A DNA stretch of 6,015 bases, taken from NCBI GenBank assembly GCA_025935445.1, contig JAICVG010000082.1, forward strand, positions 1 to 6,015, read 5' to 3'. Position numbers and translations under genes: made by a program. The stretch comes from Nitrososphaera sp. (GTDB taxonomy: Archaea; Thermoproteota; Nitrososphaeria; Nitrososphaerales; Nitrososphaeraceae). Shown here piece by piece: positions 1 to 4,693 of the stretch. Under the pieces are notes generated by a model. That model did not search any database and had not been told where the DNA came from. It saw only the letters and a program-made list of their open reading frames with translations. Positions within the stretch are counted from its first letter, which is position 1; each line of letters opens with the position of its first letter.

Positions 1-930
1 AGTTCTAACCAAAAGCGATCCATCATCCTTTACATCTGCAGCTATGCCTTGAATGATTCTATTGTTCTGCATCACTGCAACCTTCTGATGTAATATGTCA
101 GAGTTTTTCTTCCACTCGTCTATGATCGTGTGAGGAGCACAGTGGTTCAGCTCCATATAATAATACTCAAGTCTCTCAAGTATCACCTTTGACAAGCCAA
201 GTATGCTAGTCTTATGGCCGAGTTCATCGCTTAATGAAGTGACATTGACGCTCTTTTCAAGATGTGAAGAGATCGCCGACGAGTCAACATTTGCATTTAT
301 TCCAATCCCAATGACAGCGTAGTTAATCTGCTCCCCCTCCATGCTTATGTCAATGAGAATGCCAGCTACTTTTTTGCCAGATATCGTAATATCATTTGGC
401 CATCTTAATTTGGCATCAAGTTGTGTAGTTTTTTTGATTGCATTACATACTGCGAGCGCGGCAGCAAATGGAAGGAGCGTGATCTTGGAACTGGAAATTC
501 TTGGTCTTAAGACAACTGATAGCCATATGCCTCCCTTGGGTGATAGCCACTTCCGGTTTTGTCTGCCACGTCCGCTCTTTTGCTGCCCTGCAATAATCAC
601 TATACCATCGGAACTAGGATTTTTCTCAGCAAGCAAGATTGCAAGGTTCTGAGTTGAATGCGTAGTCAGCCGGTAGATTATTTTATCCTTACCTACAAAT
701 AAAGTGTCGAGCACCTTTGTAAGCTCCCATGGGAGGGGAAGAGTCGTCTCACCGGCAATTCTATAACCCATCCTGTGCCTAGACTCAATATTATAACCGT
801 ATTTGCGTAGGATCTTTATCCGCTTTGAGATTCCGCTTGTTGAAATGCCTGTCTCCTTTGCTAGGATTTTCCCTGATATGTACCCTTTTTGTAATCTGAG
901 CAAGGAGAGGAGGTGCTCTTCTGACTGCAT
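1..930 (-). CDS. birA: Biotin-protein ligase BirA with N-terminal DNA-binding domain (3' end cut by window edge)
   Basis: The enzyme activates biotin with ATP to biotinyl-AMP and attaches it to a lysine of biotin carboxyl carrier proteins. I translated 310 uninterrupted codons from ATG at 930; an in-frame TAA at 937-939 blocks any longer start. Residues about 5-58 form an HTH_11-type winged helix (recognition part STSGISKRIK). The catalytic domain shows GRGRQNRKW at 120-128 (biotinyl-AMP loop), RWPND at 176-180, KKVAGILI at 186-193 and GIGINAN at 208-214. After residue 290 a C-terminal SH3-like domain begins (QGIAADVKDDGSLLVRT). Family members are about 320-330 aa, so only some 10-20 residues should lie beyond the left edge. 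The extra domain makes this a group II ligase that may also act as a repressor. If the host is a thaumarchaeon, the likely client is the biotin-dependent acetyl/propionyl-CoA carboxylase of the hydroxypropionate/hydroxybutyrate cycle (inference). The gene is divergent from the 1043 winged-helix gene. Confidence 0.95.
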   Translation of the reverse strand, partial: MQSEEHLLSLLRLQKGYISGKILAKETGISTSGISKRIKILRKYGYNIESRHRMGYRIAGETTLPLPWELTKVLDTLFVGKDKIIYRLTTHSTQNLAILLAEKNPSSDGIVIIAGQQKSGRGRQNRKWLSPKGGIWLSVVLRPRISSSKITLLPFAAALAVCNAIKKTTQLDAKLRWPNDITISGKKVAGILIDISMEGEQINYAVIGIGINANVDSSAISSHLEKSVNVTSLSDELGHKTSILGLSKVILERLEYYYMELNHCAPHTIIDEWKKNSDILHQKVAVMQNNRIIQGIAADVKDDGSLLVRT

Positions 931-954
931 TTGACATTAGTGCGCATGAGCAGG

Positions 955-964
955 TATAATATAG
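955..964 (-). promoter_or_regulatory. TATA-like box for birA
   Basis: Read on the minus strand the box is CTATATTATA. Its centre lies about 28-30 nt upstream of the birA ATG at 930. This is the archaeal TATA spacing that places the transcript start at or within a few bases of the start codon, so the mRNA should be leaderless or nearly so. No Shine-Dalgarno stretch is visible upstream of the ATG. Confidence 0.5.
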
Positions 965-1013
965 TAATCAAATTTATTCTATCATCTTGTCTGCTAAGTT
1001 GCTTCAATCATAA

Positions 1014-1020
1014 TTTATAT
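1014..1020 (+). promoter_or_regulatory. TATA-like box for the 1043 winged-helix gene
   Basis: TTTATAT is centred 26 nt upstream of the GTG at 1043, the classic archaeal box-to-start distance. It predicts that transcription starts at the GTG itself (leaderless mRNA) and supports GTG 1043 over the internal ATG at 1070. Confidence 0.55.
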
Positions 1021-1042
1021 CGTCTAGATATCTCTTTATTAT

Positions 1043-1306
1043 GTGAGAAATCGTAGCAGACCTGATATCATGGCCATTATTCTCGAGTCTGCTAACGGTG
1101 GGATAACAAAGACAAAGTTACTTACTCGCGCTAATCTTACCAATGGTCAGCTTAGACAGTATCTTGATGTTCTTATTACAAAAAAGCTAGTAGTGCAACT
1201 GGCTGACGAAGAGAAGAGACATTTGGCTTACCGGACCACAGAAAAAGGCATAAGATACCTATCAATCTATTCTACTCTAAAAAGCATCGCAGTCTTCCAA
1301 CAGTAA
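1043..1306 (+). CDS. Small winged-helix DNA-binding protein (HTH_45-like)
   Basis: This 87-aa protein has the layout of the archaeal HTH_45 family of stand-alone winged-helix regulators. An N-terminal basic RNRSRPDIM segment leads into helix 1 (residues 7-17). GGITKTKLLTRANLT (19-33) follows, then a recognition helix around NGQLRQYLDVLITKKLV (34-50), and a wing ending in YRTTEKGIRYLSIY (63-76). The start is GTG: an ATG two bases earlier (1041) runs straight into TGA. The GTG keeps the conserved basic N-terminus and fits the TATA box 26 nt upstream. An internal ATG at 1070 would delete most of helix 1. The gene is divergent from birA across 112 bp and ends 5 bp from the stop of the opposing 83-aa gene. 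Its target is unknown; control of birA or of itself through the shared spacer is possible but is inference. Confidence 0.82.
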   Translation: MRNRSRPDIMAIILESANGGITKTKLLTRANLTNGQLRQYLDVLITKKLVVQLADEEKRHLAYRTTEKGIRYLSIYSTLKSIAVFQQ

Positions 1307-1313
1307 GAAGACT
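1291..1313. terminator. Inverted repeat spanning two convergent stop codons, possible bidirectional terminator
   Basis: AGTCTTC at 1291-1297 and GAAGACT at 1307-1313 are perfect 7-bp complements around a 9-nt loop. The TAA of the rightward gene sits in the loop and the TAG of the leftward gene touches the right arm. On the minus strand a TTTTT run (plus-strand AAAAA near 1280-1284) follows within about 10 nt. On the plus strand only a loosely T-rich stretch follows. Archaeal termination relies mainly on T-tracts, so the hairpin may be secondary or chance. Confidence 0.3.
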
Positions 1314-1563
1314 AACTACTTGTTGTGTTATTGTTCCATTTGTAATAGACAGTGCCGCCTCGACACGTTGAGTAGACATCAGATTTGCCTTCTCTAAATG
1401 AACTAATAACTTCAAGCTCAGCCAGCAATCGTTCAATTTCATAGTCCCGCTTTCTTGGGGCAAGTAAATTCAGGATCTCTTCCCTTGAGTACATCTTTGA
1501 AGGCTCCCTACGCAATATATTTTGTATTTCCTGCATCAGCTCTGTTGATGTCAAGTCAATCAC
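1312..1563 (-). CDS. 83-aa winged-helix-like protein, translationally coupled to the GTPase gene
   Basis: I do not recognise a named family. The predicted fold is three helices (residues about 5-18, 25-34 and 37-50) followed by a beta hairpin (VISSFREGKSDVYSTCRGGTVYYKW, 52-76, with the middle partly polar). This is the order expected for a small winged-helix domain. YSREEILNLL looks like the second helix and YEIERLLAELE the third. The protein begins at GTG 1561-1563, which overlaps the TGA of the GTPase gene at 1560-1562 (GTGA), so it is probably translated by re-initiation from the same mRNA. Upstream there is only a weak purine stretch (AAGGACAAAG). The helical, charged composition and the coupling favour a real gene. 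A role as DNA- or RNA-binding partner of the GTPase is inference only. Confidence 0.68.
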   Translation of the reverse strand: MIDLTSTELMQEIQNILRREPSKMYSREEILNLLAPRKRDYEIERLLAELEVISSFREGKSDVYSTCRGGTVYYKWNNNTTSS

Positions 1564-2774
1564 TTTTTCTTTGTCCTTGCCGATACTATAGACAATACAT
1601 CACGGTCCTTTAACTGGTAGTTCACAGGCAACCTGATGCCGTCCCTGCCGTCAAGAGCATATATTACGCCCTTTGCCAGCTCGGTATGGATCTCCTTTGC
1701 AAGATCCTCAACAGTAGATCCTGACCTCATGAGGTATACATCTGGCAGCACATTCCCATGCTTGTCTGAGAGTTTTTGGATGTCAGCAACTGGGTAAACA
1801 GCGTTCATCTTGAGCAACTTGAATACGGCTACATTTATTGCAAACTGTACGCCGGTGCGCATATATTCGCCTAGGATATCCTTGCGTATGAAGTTAAGTG
1901 CCCACTTTTGCTTGTCATTGAGCTTTGTCTGATCGTTTATTTCAAAGCGTTCGTCGCCGGGAATGTACCGAATGATCCCCTTGCTTTCTGCACGCCGGAG
2001 TGTAAGTTCAGCATCAGCACTTGCAGGTATTATTATAACGTCACGGTATTCTTCGTGCAGACGCTTAAAGTTTTCCATCGCTGTAGGAAGGTCGACTTTG
2101 TTAGCAACTATCAGCGTAGGCTTCGATATCTCGCGCAGGCTCCAGCAAAAGTCCTTGCTCTCCTGTATCCCAAATTTGTCAAATATAGTCTCAGTCAGAT
2201 TATTCTGTGCAAGGGCAAGCTTGACATGATCTTCTTTTACCCCAATGCCCCGGAAGACCTCTGTTATGGCAGCAACAGTGTTCATACCTGAGCTGATGGT
2301 GCGTGATATCTTGTCCCTGTTTGCCTCAAGCAGCTTCAGGTACCACATGACAAGCTCCTCCTCAATGTCTGCAACATCTGCAACTGGGTCGCCTGTGCCA
2401 GGCTCCGCGATCTTACCTGATGCGTCAATGCTGCCTGATGCGTCAACTATGTGCAGCAAAGCGTCTGATTGTGCTGCTATTGTGAGGAATTGGTTGCCAA
2501 GTCCCTTGCCTTCCCATGCACCCTTGATCAGGCCGGGCAAGTCGACAAGCTCAACTGGAATAAAGCGCCAGCCATCTATACAATCAGAGTTCTTGGGATT
2601 ATCCTGCAGGTTGAACTCCTTGTGAACACAATGTGTTATCGCATGAGCGTTGCCCAATGCAGGCTTCTTTGTGGTGAACGGGTAATTGGATACGTCGGCC
2701 GACAGTAGCGTGGCAGAATTGAAGAACGTCGTTTTGCCTGTGTTTGTCTTACCAATCAGCCCTATCTTGATCAT
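1560..2774 (-). CDS. OBG-family GTPase, archaeal YchF-related, with C-terminal TGS domain
   Basis: This 404-aa protein is a P-loop GTPase of the OBG/YchF branch; relatives act on ribosomes or translation. G1 is GKTNTGKT at residues 8-15, a G2-like YPFTT lies at 31-35, G3 is VDLPG at 77-81, G4 is NKVD at 225-228 and G5 is ASA at 241-243. The C-terminal part from about residue 315 is a TGS domain (GVIYALDGRDGIRLPVNYQL, then RDVLSIVSAR). Bacterial and eukaryotic YchF/OLA1 have a changed G4 (NxxE) and prefer ATP. Here the canonical NKxD is intact, so GTP should be the substrate, and the common database label 'redox-regulated ATPase YchF' would mislead. The ATG at 2774 opens directly into the beta strand before G1 and has a strong A/T box about 25 nt upstream. 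The stop codon overlaps the start of the 83-aa gene. A six-residue repeat (VDASGS-IDASGK) lies at 110-121. Confidence 0.93.
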   Translation of the reverse strand: MIKIGLIGKTNTGKTTFFNSATLLSADVSNYPFTTKKPALGNAHAITHCVHKEFNLQDNPKNSDCIDGWRFIPVELVDLPGLIKGAWEGKGLGNQFLTIAAQSDALLHIVDASGSIDASGKIAEPGTGDPVADVADIEEELVMWYLKLLEANRDKISRTISSGMNTVAAITEVFRGIGVKEDHVKLALAQNNLTETIFDKFGIQESKDFCWSLREISKPTLIVANKVDLPTAMENFKRLHEEYRDVIIIPASADAELTLRRAESKGIIRYIPGDERFEINDQTKLNDKQKWALNFIRKDILGEYMRTGVQFAINVAVFKLLKMNAVYPVADIQKLSDKHGNVLPDVYLMRSGSTVEDLAKEIHTELAKGVIYALDGRDGIRLPVNYQLKDRDVLSIVSARTKKK

Positions 2775-2792
2775 GGTTTATCACTCTATTAT

Positions 2793-2804
2793 TATTTATA
2801 TATA
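2793..2804 (-). promoter_or_regulatory. TATA-like box for the GTPase gene
   Basis: On the minus strand this reads TATATATAAATA. It is centred about 25 nt upstream of the GTPase ATG at 2774 and lies in the 38-bp gap after the stop of the small membrane-protein gene. It suggests a separate, near-leaderless GTPase transcript. Confidence 0.55.
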
Positions 2805-2812
2805 CACTGTGC

Positions 2813-2953
2813 TCAGTGGACGTGGTGACAAACAAATCCAAGGTATCCGACTAAGCCTAGAAACCCTCCAAGCAGCGATAGGTGGATAAAGAAATCTTTC
2901 TTTTCAGCCAGTGAAAATTTTCTTTGCTTATAGGCCGGAACTGAGACCTGCAT
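2813..2953 (-). CDS. Small single-pass membrane protein with Cys/His-rich tail (46 aa)
   Basis: I found this frame by translating the minus strand by hand: ATG at 2951-2953, 46 codons, TGA at 2813-2815. The N-terminal part is basic (YKQRK at residues 8-12, EKK at 17-19). It is followed by an uninterrupted hydrophobic, glycine-spaced stretch of about 22 residues (FFIHLSLLGGFLGLVGYLGF, 21-40) and the tail VCHHVH. That is the expected pattern of a small membrane protein with its N-terminus inside. The gly-xxx-gly spacing (G29, G30, G33, G36, G39) could support helix packing. The Cys-His-His-x-His end could bind metal, but this is a guess. No family is recognised. It ends 38 bp before the GTPase gene on the same strand. 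No convincing TATA box stands at leaderless distance (only TCTTATCC about 31 nt upstream), so its promoter is unclear. Confidence 0.58.
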   Translation of the reverse strand: MQVSVPAYKQRKFSLAEKKDFFIHLSLLGGFLGLVGYLGFVCHHVH

Positions 2954-3451
2954 ATCCCATATTACTATAGTATTGCTAACGGATAAGACTTGCTGCTCGC
3001 TTATTTAGGAAGCAAAATTTTCTGCTCATTAATCTTAATTTTTTGGTTGCTTGGAATCTAATTTTGTATGTCGTCAGTCTGTTGAACTCCATATTCGCAT
3101 AGAGTGTGTGCTTCATTGTGTTTTTATCGTATATAGAGCGGTTCTATGTAGTGAACGTTAGAATCTCTTTTTAGATATTTCATACCTGAAACTATAAAAG
3201 AAAAGTTATGTTTTCCAGGCATTTTCAAGTGCCTGCCTGCTATCAGTTTATATGAAAGGCTTGCTACTGCTTCTCAGCCATCGGTTATTTATGCCCATAT
3301 AACTACTCCCTGCTAAACGTGCATAGAAAATCGCCAGGATAACAATGATTATTATGGCATTATGATTTTTCGTTGCTTCTCTCTTTTTTGAAAGATTGTA
3401 TTGCCGATATCTATCTTACTCTTTTTGAAAGGTTCTTGCTATTATTAAGCT
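2954..3451. other. A/T-rich intergenic region without a confident gene
   Basis: About 500 bp between the small membrane-protein gene and the 115-aa gene. A hand count over 3001-3180 gives about 33% G+C, against 55% in a 60-bp sample of the GTPase gene (2341-2400). Both strands hold only short frames. The longest leftward ones are 46 codons (ATG 3116, stop 2976-2978; a very basic product without recognisable features) and 32 codons (ATG 3222, stop 3124-3126; a TATA-like ATATAAA at 3247-3253, 28 nt upstream). Neither is convincing. There is a 6-bp hairpin at 3216-3235 and a short direct repeat at 3381-3440. I see no tRNA T-arm, rRNA or CRISPR signature. Possible untranslated regions or a small RNA cannot be excluded. 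Confidence 0.6.
3381..3440 (+). repeat. Imperfect direct repeat, two copies about 38 bp apart
   Basis: CTCTTTTTTGAAAGATTGTA at 3381-3400 recurs as CTCTTTTTGAAAGGTTCTTG at 3419-3438, with one T fewer and a few changes. Both lie just downstream of the stop of the 115-aa gene. On the plus strand they are T-tracts, which could stop rightward transcription; for the leftward gene they read as A-tracts. Function unknown. Confidence 0.4.
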
Positions 3452-3799
3452 CTACTCCTCCAGCCTTCCAAGAGCCATCTTGATCTCATCACAGCGCCAG
3501 GACATCTCACTTATCTGGTCTGCAGTAAAGTCAGACTCCCATCTGTCCAAGACTGTCTTGCAGATTTCCGCAGCGTTATATAGCACCGCCCAGTATGGGT
3601 GATGCTCTGCAGTTGTGTATGCTAGTTCCATCACCTCTCCTAAACCGGAAGATGCCCGATTGATATAGTGAGAACCTTCACCATAGATTCTGACAACGCT
3701 GCCCTCTCTATCGACACTTACTTTGAAAATGATATCTTGCTTCTGAAGTTCTTCGAGAACACCTTTGAGCCCGTCTAAAACCTTGTCTATACTTGACAT
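3452..3799 (-). CDS. Conserved-looking hypothetical protein, 115 aa
   Basis: I do not recognise the family. The product is soluble and mixed alpha/beta. A leading helix (residues 3-19, MSSIDKVLDGLKGVLEEL in part) is followed by strands with a VDREGSVVRIYG pattern (about 29-40). A middle helix (GLGEVMELAYTTAEHHPYW, about 52-70) and two charged C-terminal helices (AAEICKTVLDRWESDF and SEMSWRCDEIKMALGRLEE) come next. Three Trp, HH and two Cys are spread through the C-terminal half with no clear metal motif. I chose ATG 3799, not ATG 3820. The A/T box at 3824-3833 would overlap a 3820 start but stands about 29 nt from 3799, and the seven extra residues (MMILYCL) look unlike the start of a soluble protein. 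Its stop leads into the long A/T-rich spacer; the CoA-binding gene lies 35 bp upstream. Confidence 0.75.
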   Translation of the reverse strand: MSSIDKVLDGLKGVLEELQKQDIIFKVSVDREGSVVRIYGEGSHYINRASSGLGEVMELAYTTAEHHPYWAVLYNAAEICKTVLDRWESDFTADQISEMSWRCDEIKMALGRLEE

Positions 3800-3823
3800 C
3801 AGACAATATAGTATCATCAAGCG

Positions 3824-3833
3824 TATAATTTAA
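3824..3833 (-). promoter_or_regulatory. TATA-like box for the 115-aa gene
   Basis: Minus-strand TTAAATTATA, directly after the TGA of the CoA-binding gene (3835-3837) and centred about 29 nt from ATG 3799. It decides the start codon: with ATG 3820 the box would sit only about 8 nt away. Confidence 0.5.
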
Positions 3834-3834
3834 C

Positions 3835-4254
3835 TCAGTCATCGAATAGCCTCCTGTGCTCTGCCATCATGCACCTGTTGTATACTGCAGAAATATCCTT
3901 TTCTCCGGCCATTTTCTCTGCTTCCTTGCTGTAGATACCCTCCTGCATCCAGATTACCTTGATGCCCTCCTTCTTTATAGTATCTTCAACCACGGAGGGT
4001 ACATCTTCTGAACGTCTGAAAATATCGACGATGTCTATTTTGTCTGGTATGCTACTGACAGTAGGATATGACTTGCGTCCCAAGATTTCTGTTGCAGTAG
4101 GGTTAACGGGAATAACATTGTATCCGTGATCGATGAGGTACTTTGGCACATAATGGGCTGCCTTGTCCTCATTTTTTGACATTCCTACCACCGCGATGTT
4201 TTTTAACGTATAGAATTTCTTTATTTCATCATCCGAGTGAGAGTCTTTTTCCAT
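3835..4254 (-). CDS. CoA-binding Rossmann-fold protein (CoA_binding_2, YccU-like)
   Basis: This 139-aa protein is a single CoA_binding_2 domain, like the N-terminal nucleotide-binding domain of succinyl-CoA synthetase and acetyl-CoA synthetase alpha subunits, here on its own. Residues 19-26 (NIAVVGMS) form the first strand and glycine loop. AAHYVPKYL (32-40) is the following helix. VIPVNP (47-52), GRKSYPTVSSIP (59-70), DIVDIFR (74-80), WMQEGI (103-108 or nearby) and the closing NRCMMAEHRR (126-135) are the usual family blocks. The length matches YccU-type proteins (about 135-145 aa). They are thought to bind CoA or acyl-CoA, but the physiological role is not established. A link to the 3-hydroxypropionate/4-hydroxybutyrate cycle would be speculation. 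ATG 4254 gives a short charged lead before the domain and lies 27 nt from a TATA-like box. It sits between two unrelated genes with gaps of 34-35 bp. Confidence 0.92.
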   Translation of the reverse strand: MEKDSHSDDEIKKFYTLKNIAVVGMSKNEDKAAHYVPKYLIDHGYNVIPVNPTATEILGRKSYPTVSSIPDKIDIVDIFRRSEDVPSVVEDTIKKEGIKVIWMQEGIYSKEAEKMAGEKDISAVYNRCMMAEHRRLFDD

Positions 4255-4276
4255 CTGATAAATTTCATTTGCACAT

Positions 4277-4284
4277 TATTTAAA
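4277..4284 (-). promoter_or_regulatory. TATA-like box for the CoA-binding gene
   Basis: Minus-strand TTTAAATA centred about 26-27 nt from the ATG at 4254, inside the 34-bp gap after the upstream TAG at 4289-4291. It predicts a leaderless mRNA. Confidence 0.55.
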
Positions 4285-4288
4285 CAGA

Positions 4289-4660
4289 CTAGGAGCCGAT
4301 CATGCCAGGTAACTTCCAGGGAGTTCGATAGGGCTGTACTATCTGAATGTTTGGCTTCGCAGTGACTGTCACCTGGTCCAGCTGTACACCTTCAGGGGGC
4401 GAAAGCGTTAGCGTCTCGCCTGGCTGTAGAACGTTTATTGGAGGCTCTTTATTGCTCCCATAATCTACAAGCACGTTTGTAAGAGGCAGCCTGCCAGTAT
4501 TCTTTATGACTACCCGTGCATTTGTAAAGAGTGACTGCTCGTCCTTGAGCGCATCTACGCTCAGATCGTAATCTTTCGTTGGGAGAGCTGAAGCAAACAT
4601 TGCGACTAGGGCGACTGCAATTATACCAGCCGCTATTATCACAATAAGCGCTATGCGCAT
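4289..4660 (-). CDS. Membrane-anchored protein with extracytoplasmic beta-sandwich-like domain, 123 aa
   Basis: No named family is recognised with certainty. Residues 3-26 are one long hydrophobic helix (IALIVIIAAGIIAVALVAMF and on) after MR, with no obvious cleavage box, so it is probably a signal anchor. The rest should then lie outside the cell. It alternates hydrophobic and polar residues. FTNARVVIKNTGRLPLTNV (45-63) followed by LQPGETLTLSPPEG (78-91) resembles CARDB- or DUF11-like Ig-type beta sandwiches in archaeal surface proteins, where an N-T-G turn and a P-G-E-T turn are typical. The proline-rich C-terminus (PYRTPWKLPGM) is distinctive. There are no cysteines or obvious catalytic residues. 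It lies 33 bp below purF on the same strand but has its own A/T box, so a shared function with purine synthesis is not implied. Confidence 0.8.
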   Translation of the reverse strand: MRIALIVIIAAGIIAVALVAMFASALPTKDYDLSVDALKDEQSLFTNARVVIKNTGRLPLTNVLVDYGSNKEPPINVLQPGETLTLSPPEGVQLDQVTVTAKPNIQIVQPYRTPWKLPGMIGS

Positions 4661-4680
4661 TATAAAAGATTGAGTCTGAA

Positions 4681-4690
4681 AATATTTAAG
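4681..4690 (-). promoter_or_regulatory. TATA-like box for the membrane-anchored protein gene
   Basis: Minus-strand CTTAAATATT centred 25-26 nt from the ATG at 4660, in the 33-bp gap after the purF stop (TAA at 4694-4696). This again points to a separate, leaderless transcript. Confidence 0.55.
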
Positions 4691-4693
4691 CTA

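Noticed and set aside
341..652. Plus-strand open frame of 103 codons
   Set aside because: It lies wholly antisense to birA, whose motifs are continuous on the other strand; the product has no recognisable pattern.
1272..1463. Minus-strand frame of 63 codons
   Set aside because: It overlaps the better supported 83-aa gene in another frame and runs into the convergent gene.
1908..2708. Several overlapping plus-strand frames of 79-127 codons
   Set aside because: All are antisense to the GTPase gene, which has all G motifs and a TGS domain in one frame.
2976..3116. Minus-strand frame of 46 codons with a very basic product
   Set aside because: No box at leaderless distance, no domain or membrane pattern, and a frame of this length is expected by chance; mentioned only as part of the spacer.
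2775..3451. Search for a tRNA or other structured RNA in the long spacer
   Set aside because: No GTTCRANYC T-arm with matching acceptor ends, no long stems and no repeat-spacer pattern were found on either strand.
3780..3822. C/D-box-like elements (TTGATGA, then CTGA after 11 nt) on the minus strand
   Set aside because: The second C'/D pair with proper spacing is missing, and the stretch overlaps the promoter and start of the 115-aa gene; probably chance.
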